Origin: Hirundichthys speculiger
Lineage: Eukaryota; Chordata; Actinopteri; Beloniformes; Exocoetidae
Assembly: GCA_018398805.1 (NCBI GenBank)
Contig: JAGFBZ010001146.1
Location: forward strand, 434,001-498,000
Reading direction: 5' to 3'
DNA: 64,000 nt
The notes beneath the pieces were generated by a model that did not search any database, was not told the DNA's origin, and saw only the letters and a list, made by a program, of their open reading frames with translations. This document shows, piece after piece, positions 1 to 12,005 of this stretch. Position 1 is the stretch's first letter. Each line of letters begins with the position of its first letter. The position numbers and the translations under genes were made by a program.

Positions 1-514
1 AGACTATAGTAGGCCCGTCTTAATCACAGCTTCATCATAGTTATGCTGCTATAGGCCTACGCTGCAGGGGGACGCCAACATGATCTGCTGAGTGGTGTCT
101 CTACTGGTTTTCCCCCTTTCCTTCCCTTTCCTCCTCCCTTCCTCCTCCTCCAGCTCATTCATAATTAATTGGGAGCACCTTGTTACTGTAATTGTGCTCC
201 ATATTCTTTACTTTCCTGTGGTTTGTTGTGCTGTTTTGCCCCCCTTTTTTTTCTCTGTGTATTTGCAGGCCAGAGTTTCCTGGGTTTCATGCTGACTTGC
301 TGTTCCATCCTTTGGCCATCCCGGGGTTTGCCTCCACTTGTGTGTGTGTGTGGATGTGTTCGGGGTGCCGACTGGCGTGGTGATCGGCATCTCATTGCTG
401 CTACCTCCATCTGTTTATGTTTATGTTTATATGGTCATTATATTTAGTCATTTGTGTGCTCTCCTCTCTCTGTCCTACACCCTCTCTCTGTCCTGTCTCC
501 CCTCTTTTCTTTCT
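1..514. other. No gene seen; pyrimidine-rich leader to a LINE tail
   Basis: Rich in T and C tracts on the + strand, with short open frames in several frames that have no recognisable domain. It may be the 3' untranslated part of the LINE whose tail follows, but I cannot show that. Confidence 0.4.
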
Positions 515-798
515 TTACCCAGCTGGCCTTCGGCAGGAAGGTCCCCCCATATGAGCCAGGTCCTGCTTTCCTCTTAAAGTGGAGTTTTTCCTTGCCACTG
601 TTTGGCGTAAAGGTTTTTTTTCCCTTTGTGGGAGTTTTTTTTTACCTGCCATTATCCTTGTTTGGGATTCAATGTTATTTTTTAGTTAATGATATTTGCT
701 CAGGGGTCATGCTCTGGGTCTCTGTAAAGCACCAAGAGACAATTGACATTGTAACAGATGCTCTACAAATAAAATATAATTAAATTGAAATTGAAATG
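515..798 (+). mobile_element. 3' tail of an L2/Rex-type non-LTR retrotransposon
   Basis: The stretch contains the familiar teleost tail phrases: a block reading cagctggccttcggcagg, then gtggagtttttccttgccac, then ctctgtaaagcaccaagag, and it ends in a degenerate (AAATTG) microsatellite. L2-clade LINEs and their SINE partners end in a conserved tail of the form TGTAAAGC...(short tandem repeat). No reverse transcriptase frame is present upstream, so this is a 5'-truncated copy. Assignment to a precise family (L2, Rex1/Babar or similar) is from memory of the tail and is uncertain. Confidence 0.6.
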
Positions 799-2440
799 AC
801 TGTGGCCAAGAGGCGCGTTCAGTGCAGTGTCAAACAAGGGAGGTCTATACTCATATGGAAGTCTATTGTAGGGAAAAATACTTCATATGCCAGTCAAAAC
901 AAAGGACAAAATATATTTTCTAGGGATAAATGCAATAGGGATTTTTTTTTCCCCCAATCTGCTACTCAATAATAGACTTAATTGCTAGGGAGGGATAAAC
1001 AAGGTTTTCCCTCACGTTTTGTATGGAAAAAGTGTCAAACCACCTGAAGCTTATGTAATATGTATAAAAGTAAAAGAACAATTACCTGTCCAGCAGACAT
1101 ACAGCCACAACAGTTTCACTCTTTAGCCCCTTCAGTTCCCTCCATTGTCCCTGTCAAGTAAATGCCACATTGACATTAACTATCATTTTGCTAATTCCAT
1201 CATGTAGTCTTTTTTGGCGCTGTTTAAATTACAGACTCTTTCTTAACCCTCATCAGTTTTTTTATGTGTCCTCAGCCTTTGAGCTTATTTGCTGTTCCAC
1301 TGATAACAGCAGTTGTACCTGTACCTGCATGCCTACAGACCACTCATGTACAGTTTAGGAGATGAGTGCACGTAGCTATCCCCGACACGAGCAAAGTTCT
1401 GTTGACTGGCAGAGAGGACAAGGGAAATGATTGCAGTGAGCCAGATGACAGGTTTTTTTTTTTTTAAATATTATTCTCAGAACAGCTATTTATCTTCATT
1501 CAGTTATCAGAACATAAAACAATTTTAGCTAACAAAACATAAATCCTTCTTCAACTTTAAAACAAGCTCAGCTTTGTTGTTTCTTTGATATCTGTCATCC
1601 TTCAGATGTCTAGCATCCTAGATATCTGTCTGCCATTGGAGACAGCTTGGTGATGTGTCAGCAAGAGCACCATGGCATTGTTTTAAAGCATCCCAGAAGC
1701 AACCATCCACTCTGCTCTGTTAAAAAAAAAAAAACAATGTCTATTTTGGTCCTCAGCCAAGGCTAAGCTGAGTCAGGGTACATATGACAGTTTGAGCTGG
1801 CAGGAACCCAGACACAGAATGGCATAAAACCCAGTTACTTTTCAAAGTAACACACCACAAGCAGACTCAGACTGGTACATCTACATTATGTTTTCCCATG
1901 TAGACCATGGGTAAAAAACTTATCAGGTCTTTCAAATTTCAATGATCTACAAAGAGAAGGTAATTTCAAAAGTTGAAAACCACGTTATTAGAAAACGCTG
2001 ATCCTTTTTCTGCATATAATAGCAGAGCAGACAAAACATGGTGAGAACAATGTCTTTAAATGAGCAGATGATGATTCTCATGTGATTAAGGAACATTTGC
2101 AGAAACTCATAATCTCATGGATCCAGTCAAGCAGGCAGCTCTCTGAAGCCATCTGTTTCAGAAATGTGCCTCAAGATTTCAGAAGCCCTTCAAACTTACA
2201 ATTAAATTATTTGTACCCTAAGCAAGACTTCAAGTGTGACTGCAGCAAAGTCGGACCATGCCTCTTCCACTCCAGATGGGACCCAGGTCTGACGATCAGG
2301 ACAGGAGTTGTTTCTAGTCACTCCCAATATCTCAGTGAAGGGTTGAGTGACAAGGTTGGTTTAAATGCCAGGTTATAAGCATTTGTTATATCAGACATAT
2401 TGAAATATATTAAGCCTTTTCATTGTAATGTGAGTCAACT
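799..2440. other. No gene or recognised repeat
   Basis: AT-rich unique-looking sequence. The small frames at 1170-1358 and 2082-2378 show no domain, signal peptide or codon bias that I can defend. Single-base runs occur near 1451 (T) and 1722 (A). Confidence 0.4.
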
Positions 2441-2800
2441 GAACTATAACTATGAGGTGCTGTGAGGGATATTATTCTGAATTAGCATTCACACACACAT
2501 ATGGAACCGAACTCTCTCACATACTATACTGAAAACCCTTACACATGCAAGTAAAATCTTACACACACACACAAGTCAAAGGTTATACACGTACATATGA
2601 AATCCTATCATACTTACAACTGGAAATTTATTCACTCACATACACTTGTGAAATCCTCTCATACATACAACTAGAAATCCTTTTACACATACAACTGAAA
2701 ATCCTCTCATACATACAACTGGAAATTTCCTGTTGTATGTATGAGAGGATTTCAATTGTATATGTGTGAGAGGAAATTTCAATTGAAACGGAAGTCATTT
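2441..2800. repeat. Degenerate 24-bp tandem array folding back on itself
   Basis: Degenerate units of about 24 bp built on aaatcctctcatacatacaact repeat from about 2560 to 2720 and then reappear inverted. At the centre, 2701-2719 (atcctctcatacatacaac) and 2732-2750 are perfect 19-bp inverted arms around a 12-bp spacer, and weaker complementarity continues outward on both sides. The short ORFs on both strands here are translations of the repeat. Confidence 0.75.
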
Positions 2801-3263
2801 CAGTTAAAACTGAAGTTGTTTGGTTAGCGAAGAAACGCAACTTCAGAATACAGGTAACGGCGGGGAATTTGCGATGTCATGTCAGCAGCCAAAAACCAGT
2901 CTGACTGAAGTGACGGACTTAATAATTAGTATACTGGCTCCAGCAGAGACCACCCGCACACTCGGAAATGTTTCAACTTGAAAAACAAGGAGGATCGAAA
3001 GAATATGCATCATTTCTAGAAGGTCTGATCGTATCTTATTGCTGTCGGTGGTGATGGGACACTGCCACGCTGATGGGAGACGAGACGAGAGGCGATTGTC
3101 CAGTATCCGTATTTGGAGCCACGGGGGTTGTTAGGCCAGTTGTTGTAACATTATGGTGGATTTCATTTATCCAGATTTGTTTCCCAAACATGTAATGTTA
3201 CCTGTATTCTGAAGTTGTGCTACTTCGCTAACCAACCAACTTCCATTTCAACTGAAATTTCCT
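2771..3263. mobile_element. Foldback/MITE-like element with long inverted arms
   Basis: The sequence at 2771-2858 returns as its reverse complement at 3197-3263; both arms share ttggttagcgaag and cttcagaatacaggtaac. About 340 bp of unrelated, non-coding DNA lies between them. The left arm carries an extra ~17-bp block (catttcagttaaaactg) absent on the right. This is the shape of a non-autonomous DNA transposon, and it is physically joined to the tandem foldback array on its left. I did not find a clean target duplication, so the superfamily is unknown. Confidence 0.65.
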
Positions 3264-3289
3264 ATCACACATAAATGTGATGTACATTA

Positions 3290-3600
3290 CCCGAGGAGCC
3301 AGAGGGAACAAGAGGACGAGAGAGCCGCTCAGCGTCAGCAGAGTGTATGTTTCAACCCTCCCCTGTACAACTGAGCCTGGATCATCAGCTCAGATCTCCA
3401 TGGACTGCACAACGCTTCCACGTGAGAGGCTTTTGTGTCTGGGCAGAGCTTAGTTTAGTGTTGTTTTGGAAGTTTTCTTTTCTTGTTTGTCACTTACATT
3501 TAGAACCGGATCATCGGTCCTGCTGTAACTACATTGCATAGATGTCTTTTTTTTTGTCTGTTTGTTTGTCTTTTTTTATTATTGCAGAAAGCGACTGTTT
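3290..3600 (+). mobile_element. Fragment of LTR-like family F1 (copy D)
   Basis: Contains the phrase gtgagaggcttttgtgtctg followed by ggcagagcttagtttagtg, which also occurs in copies A, B and C, then a block with ggatcatcggtcc and ttattattgc that matches copy B around 22240-22290. Only this part of the element is present. The splice-donor-like gtgagagg at 3422 corresponds to the gtaagagg of copies A and B. Confidence 0.65.
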
Positions 3601-3613
3601 CCGGTTCAATGAT

Positions 3614-3863
3614 CAGAGTGGCTTTTTATTGTGGCGAGCCAAATACTGTACCAGCAATAATTATGCTGTGCAATAATTATGCTGTCTGATCAGGATCTCG
3701 ATGCCACACCTGTGAGGTGGATAGATTATCTTGGCAAAGGAGAGGTGCTCACTAACACAGATTTAGACAGATTTATGAAGAATTTTTGAAAGAAATTGGC
3801 GTTTCATCGACAGAGAAAAGGTCTGCAAAAACAAAAGTGTTGCATTTATATTTTTGTGCAGTT
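3614..3863 (+). mobile_element. Solo terminal inverted repeat of a Tc1-like transposon
   Basis: Starts near cagagtggctttttattg and ends in aaaagtgttgcatttatatt plus tttgtgcag. The intermediate phrases (ccacacctgtgaggtggat, then a block with cacagatttagacagattt) are those of the long inverted terminal repeat of a well-known teleost Tc1-like family. Only one end is present and there is no transposase. It directly abuts F1 copy D. Confidence 0.7.
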
Positions 3864-4590
3864 TATGTACTAATAGCAAATGCTTGAAAAGTAGTAGTCA
3901 GTTCATACTGCAGAGTACATTTTATGTGCAGTACTCAGCTTTCGAAATGGCAAATGATTCAGCAATAATGCCAGGAGGGTCTAATTATCACAGCTGTGAT
4001 AATTTTGTAATTAGTCTCTCCCTATGTATATGTGGTTGTGTGCTGGGACAAAGAGGGCCTCCATAGTTCAGGACAGCCAAAACTGAAACTTCTGGAAAAG
4101 GGAAACAATACAAGGTTGTTTAAACCATGCACACTTGGCTGATTCTCTTTGGGGGCCCCTTTTTTTTTTTTTTGTAAAACTACAATGTGATGGGTGAGTG
4201 TTGTGGAAAAAAAAATATACCTCTATATTTATTAAAACCACATGTAACTATACACATATCCAAGCAAGACTGTAAATAGAGGTCAAAATAAGGACTTGGC
4301 AATGACTAGATTTTAGTAAATTTTAATCCATTGCATTCAAGGGGTCATTCATACATACAGGGGTTTGAGTTAGCTGGCATTTTCTTGCCTGCAGGATGAT
4401 TTTCAGACGGACTAAGATAAGGATGGTGGTGATGTAATAGTGGTGACAATTTCTTCGGTACCTTAGTCACTTTTAATAGTAGTAGTAATAGGTATTATTG
4501 GCATAATCATTCTTATTCTGGTTATCATTAACCGCAGCTCAAGAATATCTTTCTTTCCCAACAATGATAGTCTAATAGTGATAATAGGGG
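3864..4590. other. No gene or recognised repeat
   Basis: AT-rich sequence with a poly-T run near 4160. The small frame at 3854-4066 has no recognisable domain. Confidence 0.4.
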
Positions 4591-5075
4591 TGTCTATCTA
4601 GATATGTGTATGCTTGTATATATAGATGTAGCATGCATGCATAGAATTATGAATACATATGTACATTTTTGTAAGCTTTGGTGTTTAGGTATATAAGAGC
4701 ATAATGTTTAAGTAATCATACTTAAACATTGCTAACAATAAAAATTCTCCCTCTTTTATAATATATATTCCATGTTGTTTCATGGTATATATGGTAAAGT
4801 TGGAAAATGTACACAGGCATAATTATATGTGTTTGTCTATACATATGGCTGTATGTGTAAAGATGTCCCCATGTGTTTGCATGTGTAAGTACGGGTGAGT
4901 GTATATGGGCATGGACACGTGGGTGCATATGTGCGTGTATAGGTGTATGTGTAGGCACATGTGCGGACACATGTGTATGTTTTTGTGCTTGCACGGGGAG
5001 ATGAAGTGTGTATATGCGCGAATATGTGTATACGTTTGTATGTGTGTGATTATCGCCATATATCAATAAGCTTAA
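4591..5075. repeat. TG/TATG-rich low-complexity tract
   Basis: Degenerate tgtatg/catatg and cacatgtg runs give long alternating purine-pyrimidine stretches, densest at 4840-5050. The minus-strand frames 4722-5066 and 4823-5059 consist almost only of H, T, Y and I and are products of this composition. Confidence 0.6.
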
Positions 5076-5790
5076 GTAGTTGTGAGTGTATAAATTTATA
5101 TTTGTTTAACATTTTTCATGTTACTGTTACTAATTAAACATATGGAGATTAGTTCGTTACCACTACTACACCAAAAAGACCAAGATATTAGAATTTACTG
5201 CCAGAGAGGACTGGAGAAGGACACATTCACATTAGCACAAAAATAAATCTACTACAAGATTAAATTTCATATATACATTAGATAGGTTTTGCCAGAAGGT
5301 GGCACTAACCATGAATGCTAATGCAGACAAAAAAAAGTTTTTCACAATGAAGTACTTAGATGTGCTTATTTAAGCAGCAACAAATGGAGACAAGCTGCTT
5401 TAACTGTTCCCAAATAATTTGTATTCAGACTGACCTTGTATTCTGGGGGGCCCATAGTGGCTATGGGGGTCATGTGTATCTTCATAGCCAACATATAGCA
5501 AAAACAGCTCTGATGACTGCTATAGTGTATGTACCAAAATGTTGCTATATAGCCAGAACTTTAAGTTAAGAATAATTAATGATTTTAGTCACTTTGACAT
5601 GTCTTTTGATATTAAAAATTACCTTATTACATTGGCGAAAATAAATTTCAAATAAAAAAAAAACATTAAATTTCCTCCTGGGGAATGATTTTTCCCCCTG
5701 GGGACAAATAATTAAAGTGATTTGATGTTTGTAATGTTACCCCACAGACCCAGCCTACATATCAAAATAATGGTGGCATTCCTTATTAAA
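5076..5790. other. No gene or recognised repeat
   Basis: AT-rich; the frame 5360-5569 has no recognisable domain. An inverted pair, tcctcctggggaa and ttccccctgggga near 5670-5706, is short and of unknown meaning. Confidence 0.35.
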
Positions 5791-6448
5791 GGTATGGTGG
5801 GAGATGTTTGAAAAAACGGTTCCAGCAATCCAACTCAAGTGAGATTGTGAAAATATACACTCCCTCCCTCCTCCCAAAGGCTCTGCCTCCTCCTCTTCAG
5901 CCCACCCCTCGAAACCATGCCTTCACACGATTCACGACTACACAAAAGCGCATGCTGTCTCGAGCGGTTACGGAAGTTCATGAGCATTTGCGAGCACTCA
6001 CGTCGATTTGCCAACAACAAGTACCATCAGAGTGGCTGGCTAACTTCAAGTCATGGCGTCTTCTCCGTCAAGGATAACAACAGCCTACCTAACGGTGTCA
6101 CACATAGTACTGTAGCCTAGTTGACACAGTTGGTAGCTTAATGAAACATGCTGGAATATGTTGATGTGTTGATGTGTATGTCGACGGACAATAATTTTGT
6201 CATCATCTTTCATTTTCTCACTGACTGGGTGAATAGGCCTACAATACCCGTAACCGATCAGTATGTTGAAATATTATATAATCAGAACAGCATCATCTTA
6301 CTATCCAGTAGAAACTGGGCCACCTTGGCGTCAATCTGGAGCCCCTTTTCATTTTTTATCTGGCTCTACCCACCTCATTCCCGTGCTTACCTATCCCCCC
6401 ACATGAACAACACCTTCCAAACTAAATCTATAACACTTGTTCCACATT
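5791..6448. other. Moderately GC-rich stretch, probably an old dispersed repeat
   Basis: From the phrase attaaaggtatggtgggag onward the base composition rises and CpG becomes frequent (5890-6080). Several overlapping short frames exist on both strands without a domain. The opening phrase resembles a common teleost repeat end, but I cannot name the family. Confidence 0.3.
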
Positions 6449-6774
6449 CCATCCACATCCATTTTCTATACCCGTTTCATCCTCCGAAGAGTCACGGGGA
6501 TCTGCTGGAGCCTATCCCAGCCATCTACGGGCGAAAGGCAGGGGTACAGCCTGGACAGGTCGCCAGTCCATCGCAGGGCCACATGCAGACAATTTAGAAC
6601 CACCAATTAACCTGACACGCATGTCTTTGGACTGTGGGAGGAGTACCCGGAGGAAACCCACGCAAGTAGGGGGAGAACATGCAAACTCCACACAGAAAGG
6701 CCCCTGCCGAGGTTCAAACCAGGAACCTTCTAGCTGTGAGGCAACAATGCTAACCACTAAACCACCGTGCTGCC
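6449..6774 (-). mobile_element. Teleost GGCACGGTGG...GGATGG repeat, near full length
   Basis: Read on the minus strand it begins ggcagcacggtggtttagtg, runs through acatgcgtgtcaggttaatt and cgacctgtccaggctg, and ends near atggatgtggatgg. This is one of the commonest dispersed repeats in bony fish. Its copy at 33114-33246 has a 10-bp target duplication, which supports a retrotransposed origin. Frames here, such as 6512-6802, are translations of the repeat. Confidence 0.8.
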
Positions 6775-7887
6775 CACACAAAGTAATATTTAATGTATAC
6801 AAGATCTAAAACGAAATACTGTAATGTAATTAAACCTTTGAACACTAAATGGTCATGGAGGGCCAGTCAACATAAACACATCCCTAATTAACCCTTTAAA
6901 TAACTAAGCCATAAAGAAGTAAAAAGGCAAAGAATAAAATCCTCACTGACAGCAAGGTGAAAGTCCTTGTTAGTTAAATTGTTATACTTTAAACAATTTG
7001 ATATTTTCTGTAGTATTATAAAATGTAAACAAAAAAAAAAATGTCTAGTGAGATTGGAAATTAGTACACTTTCCTGCAGGGGAATACTATAACTGTGGAG
7101 GTAGAAACAGGAGCAAAGAAATTTGAAGGCAAAATAGAACCAATTGAGGAAAATGAGAAATAACTCCCAGGAGGTAGATTTTGCTTCAGAAACAGCTTCA
7201 CATCCCTAACAAGAAACCCTTAAAGGTGATACAAAGTCTGACAGTAAGTTTCCTTAAAGACACTGAAGACTGGATTAGCACAAAGTAAGGAATTCACTTT
7301 TATTCAAAGTACAATTATCATCAGTACCATAAAGCTAGTTTTTTTTTTATGCTTACAATGGAGAAAGCTGAAATGTAGAAGTAATTTACTCTAAAGACTG
7401 CAAGAGATGTTTTGACAAATAAACTAGTGCACTACAAATTGATTGTGTTTTTTTTTTTTACATCTTGTGAAATTGACAGACTGTGGTCACTAATTATCAT
7501 ATATCGCTCATTTATAACCAAGAAGCTATTACAGTTGCTAATTAGTGTCTAATAATTTAATGAAAATTTTCAGTAGTGTAGATTCTTCCATTTTATTTCT
7601 GGAGACAGTATATACCAAAGATATTTTATGTTTGTCAATTTCATTAATTTTCTTTTTTAATTTTTTTGTCCCTTGTACCCTGACCCTTCACAGAATGAGT
7701 GTCCTCCAGATTCTTTGAATTGTTTAGTAACTGTATAGGAAGAGAAATGGAAATCCTTTACACTGTTTTCTTAAACCATATCCCATACCATGGAAGTATG
7801 GATCCTGGGTGCCATGCTGTCGGCATTCAGTCTCTGTGTAAACAGAGAAATAGTTTGGTCTGCATTGGTAGTAAGCGGTATGGTTCG
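6775..7887. other. No gene or recognised repeat
   Basis: AT-rich (A and T runs near 7025, 7340 and 7450). No coding signal that I can defend. Confidence 0.4.
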
Positions 7888-7895
7888 TTCTAGAG

Positions 7896-8113
7896 CAGCA
7901 TGTTTTTTTTTTTTAGAGTTTTCCCAGTTTTCCCAGCTTCAACACACCTGATTCTAATTAATGGTCATTAATGGTCATTATCAGGTTGCCATCAAAGTCT
8001 GCACAAGTCTGTTGATGACACAGTCACTTGTATCATGGTGTCCCAAAGCAGGGGACACTATCCCAAAAACCTACTGGATAGGGGCTCAGGAGGACCAGGA
8101 TTGGGCACCCCTG
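7896..8113. mobile_element. Miniature hAT transposon with perfect 8-bp target duplication
   Basis: The right end reads ggaccaggattgggcacccc plus tg, the reverse complement of the CAGGGGTGCCCAATCCTGG terminal repeat of a common fish hAT family. The left end (cagcatg) has decayed but is placed by the 8-bp duplication ttctagag at 7888-7895 and 8114-8121. An internal cttcaacacacctgattcta block is also typical of this family. At 218 bp it has no coding capacity. Confidence 0.85.
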
Positions 8114-8121
8114 TTCTAGAG

Positions 8122-9690
8122 GGTATAGATAATGGACTCTATTCATAAACTTTATGACCAGAATTTCAATGACGAGTCAATTAGCATGGAGTGGTCTGGT
8201 TCAGTGGTGTCAAGATTTCCTCTCTTTCATTTCGTTTTTACTTTTCCCAGTGTGTGTGTTCATGTACTGCTCCCTTAAAAATATACTACTGCAAGTGTAG
8301 TCACGACTGACCTGGAAGCAGAAATTACTCAAACACTATAAACTTTTTTTTTTAATTTAATTTTTTTTATATGATTTGATTATTTTATATTTTAATCTAA
8401 ATAACTAGACAACAGGATTGCTGCTACATTACGAAGTTAGGTACAAAGAAACTAAAGAAATTTTTTAGAGCACCCGTGTATTACTAAATATGAACACCCC
8501 TTTTCAATTCCATATTGACTTTAATGCTATCAGAATAAAGATTAACTTTTTATTGAGTAACCTAATCTGTAGTTCATAGTTTGAAATTCAGCAGCCTCAA
8601 CAGGAATGAAAGAAGTAATTACCATTATATAAGCACTTTGCAGACATCAGATCAAGAATGTAGGTTTCAATGTATACTACTGAACTAATTATAGGGGAAA
8701 TTATTGAGGATTTTCTGAAAAATGCAGACTCTGCAGTTGATATTTTAGTATCTGATCCATCATAAAGCCAGTAACTTCTCCAATAAATGCCTTCAGACGT
8801 GGAGTGGCAGCTTCAGCTGAGATGAAACCTCGTCCTTGGGGCTGCAGCATTGTCGATTTTGTGGAACTGTGGTTAGCCTGCAGGCACTTCATCAAATCTC
8901 AAGTATAGTCTTTGCCACTGACAGACACTTATTATCACCCAGACACAATATTATAGGTGTTCTTATCGTGATGTTGTTAAAATCTTTACATTATAAATGC
9001 TGTCCTCTTTGATCTTAACAGCTAAGTGAGCTGCATGCACACTGAATTGTGTAGGACCAGCCGAATGCATCAGGATATGTTATTAATTATAAGAAAAAGC
9101 AGTCTGAGTTCTCTTAACAGGTGAAGTTTGAGGTATTACTCTACACGCTGTTCTGTTACAGATTCGCCTTTTTTCTTTAAGATGACTTTACTCAGTTTCA
9201 GTGTTTGGCTCAGAAAATTCTTGACCCACCCTCAGTGCTGCACTGTGGCCAACAGCAGAGAACAGCAGGCGTGGGACCCTGGGATTTAGCAGAGGGCTGA
9301 ACCCTGTGGCACCCCAGCAGCAGCTGGGTCCAGTACTGCTGAGTGTCTCTGCTCAATTAACATCCAGCTGCTTTCCACAGCACTTTGAGGATCAAGACCT
9401 CCTTTTATTGTATTCTATACTATCAAACTAAACAGTCAAGCCTCACACAGTGAATCTATATGATGTGGTCATTTGGTTGAATCTGAGCATTGATCAGTGA
9501 CTAACAACACTGCTCCCCGGGTGGAAAAACTGACATTAGACCAGGAGAGGAGCCAGACTTTGGACTTGGCCAGTACAAGTTAAGAAGCTTAGACAGATGG
9601 AAGAGGTTGGATAATGCCATGTAACACCTTGTAGGTGAGAGGCTGCAGGTCTGATGCAAATCCAGAGGAGGGTTTAAGTTAAGTGACTGG
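8122..9690. other. No gene or recognised repeat
   Basis: AT-rich sequence with T runs near 8345. The frames at 8701-8895 and 9501-9698 (minus) carry no recognisable motif. Confidence 0.4.
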
Positions 9691-9833
9691 CCATCCATTA
9701 TCTATACCCTCTTCAATCTGATTCAGGGTCACAGGCTTTGCTGGAGCCCGTTCCAGCTGTCAATGGGTGTAAGGCGGATATACACCCTGGACAGTGTTGC
9801 CGGTCCATCACAGGCTTGCCAGTCCATTGCAGG
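9691..9833 (-). mobile_element. Partial GGCACGGTGG...GGATGG repeat
   Basis: Only the 3' part is present, reading ccatccattatctataccct, then gctggagcccgttccagctg, then acaccctggacag and the cagtccattgcagg block. The segment ggtccatcacaggcttgccagtccattg contains a short internal duplication of the tccat(t/c)(g/a)cagg block. Confidence 0.7.
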
Positions 9834-10879
9834 ATGAACTGACTGATCTAATGCAAATGTAAAGTTACTTGCCTAGGAAGGGAATTTCAATGCTACCAAG
9901 GAGGTTGACAGACAAATAAAAAGTTGAAAGTAGAGGGTCCTTTAGAGTGGTTATGGCATCAGTATTTAGTGTGAAGTTGCAGAAAGCTGTCATCAATAAT
10001 GATTATTGTATTGTGAAACGTGTTGCGGAAAAACATTGTTTTTTTTTTTTTTGTTTGTTTGTTTTTTATCAGTTTGGGGCTCTCTGTTACCCCAAATGTA
10101 GACAACTCATTCTACTCTGAGCTCTTGCCTTAAAAACTTGTATCTGAAAAAGCCAAAAGATATACTTTCATTATGAATATGTAGAAAGGTCTAAAATTCT
10201 GACTGGTAATCATCCTCGCCCTCATATCAAAAAATCAGCTCTGAGTCATTGTGGCAGTTTCACGAGATGCCTGAAGGAGTCTGTGGGTTTTTGTCACCAA
10301 CATTTGCAGGTTTCTTTAATCCTGTGGGATCTGATTGCAGACATTTGGTTGATCGGTGTTTAATTTGATTACTGAGCGGTTTTTGCAGTCTGGAGGAGCA
10401 CAAAGTATTGCTGGTAGAGGCTGCTGCTGTCAGAGTACTTCTTTCATTGGAGCTGTGCTTGTTCTGTGATTATGTTCAAATGGGTGGCCTGTGTCAACTT
10501 TGCCATAAATATCCTAACCCAAGGTTGCTCAGCATGATACTGGGTTATAAATAGAAGATGGATATCTTTCATGTTGATCTAAGGTGTGGCTGATCTGTAT
10601 TTATTTTACATTGCTAATAGCGTTATTAATTGGTTTGTTTTTATAATCATTCCCTTTCTCCTGTTTCTATTTCATCCTTTGCAACATTGAACCTTTCACG
10701 ACATTATAAGCTCAAAAAAGAGGCGTAGGAGGTGTTGTTGTATATCTGTTCAAAATAAACTTGAAAACTCCACTGTGTGAGACTTTATTTTAAGACCTCA
10801 GCTAACTTTATCATGAGGTGAGAATCGCCTTTATTAGTCAGATCCCACCACAGATTAAAGGAGGCCATGAAGGTTCCCT
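9834..10879. other. No gene or recognised repeat
   Basis: Unique-looking AT-rich sequence with a T/GTTT run near 10040. Confidence 0.4.
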
Positions 10880-11110
10880 TCTTTTCTGTGTGCTGATATT
10901 AATTTACACAGTGGTCGACTTGTACAGACTTACAACAAGATGGCAGCTATCAGACAGAGATTTGCCTGTACAAAGCTGGCCTAGAGGAAGACCAAAGAGC
11001 AGACTTATGGATGTAGTGAAAGAGAACATGAAGTTAGTTGGCAAGGTTGAGAGAAGAGGTTGCAGTTGATAGGGTTAGATTGAGTCAGTTGATTCACTGT
11101 GGCGACCCCT
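10880..11110 (+). mobile_element. 3'-terminal fragment of a non-LTR retrotransposon
   Basis: The frame around 10972-11069 reads WPRGRPKSRLMDVVKEN followed by VGKVERRG. This resembles the GRPK..WMDVVKEDM..VGV tail found at the end of the reverse transcriptase polyprotein of a common fish RTE-like or Rex-like LINE. It then passes into ggttagattgagtcagttg and a gcgacccc motif typical of the end of those copies. No reverse transcriptase core is present. The clade is uncertain. Confidence 0.5.
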
Positions 11111-11125
11111 TCACAGTGAATCAAC
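11088..11125. repeat. Perfect 14-bp hairpin
   Basis: gttgattcactgtg at 11088-11101 is exactly complementary to 11112-11125 across a 10-nt loop (gcgacccctt). It lies at the 3' end of the LINE fragment. Confidence 0.85.
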
Positions 11126-11768
11126 AACTGTGCTTTAAGTCATTTAGTTTTAGTCCCTAATGAAAGTTTGCATTCCTTACCATCCAATATTAGTCCTAGA
11201 TTTGTTTTATCTCCTAAATTTTCCATCAAATCCAAGCCATTTCACACTGAAGTTATTGGTTTGCTGTGGATTTTTGTGGTGTGGGAACTTTCCACTGTGA
11301 CAGAAATGTTTATCATTATTATTTATCAGTTTTTGATGAGCAATTGCATGTCAACAAGCCACTATATTACCAGAAACAATCAGCTTTCAGTCAATGCTCA
11401 GTTAGTTTGAACTCACGAAAATAGTCAAGGTTTGTTTCATTGTATTCACCTTCCCCCACCACCACCACCCCCTCCCTGGTGTCAATTGGATTGTCTTATG
11501 ATTTTTTTTAATTAATCAGGTGCTAGTTTTGTGAGAAGACCATCAAAACAATTATTAATATGCCACGTGTGAGGGAAACCATTATGTACCAACTGCTATT
11601 GGTACAGAGACAGTTGCAATGTGTTAAAGTTGCACACTAAGGACACCTTTCAATAGGTCCTCAAGGTTGAATTTCTCTTTTGCTAAGAGCCCACTCAAAG
11701 AAGTTAAGTGTCATACTAGACAAAAAACAAGTAAACTCTGGCTCCTTAGCAATTAAATGCATTTTTTC
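11126..11768. other. No gene or recognised repeat
   Basis: AT-rich; a C-rich (ccacca)n-like stretch lies near 11455-11475. Confidence 0.4.
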
Positions 11769-11943
11769 TTTGTGGCTCTAGTGGCCTTTATTAACAGTGT
11801 AGAGACACAGAAAACCAGGGCAGAGAGAGGAAGAAAGCAGTCAGGGGTGCAGGCTGGGAGTTGAGCTTGGGACTACTGCAGGAGGATTGTAGCCTCTGTA
11901 CAAGGGCCACCTGTGAGCTATCCAGTGGCCCATTATGGCCCCT
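11769..11943 (-). mobile_element. tRNA-type teleost SINE
   Basis: On the minus strand it begins gggccactggatagctcac, with tRNA-like gagctgg/tagctcac and internal ccagcctgcacccctg blocks, and ends ttaataaaggccactagag. The last phrase is the characteristic (a)ataaaggcca tail of the common teleost tRNA-derived SINE. A second copy is at 33289-33470. Confidence 0.7.
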
Positions 11944-12005
11944 TTTAAAAAAATACAAATGAGCTCTGTGAAAAATATGATTATGATGAGTTATGTCAAT
12001 ACATG

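Noticed and set aside
4722..5066. Histidine/threonine-rich 114-codon frame
   Set aside because: Translation of a TG/CATATG low-complexity tract.
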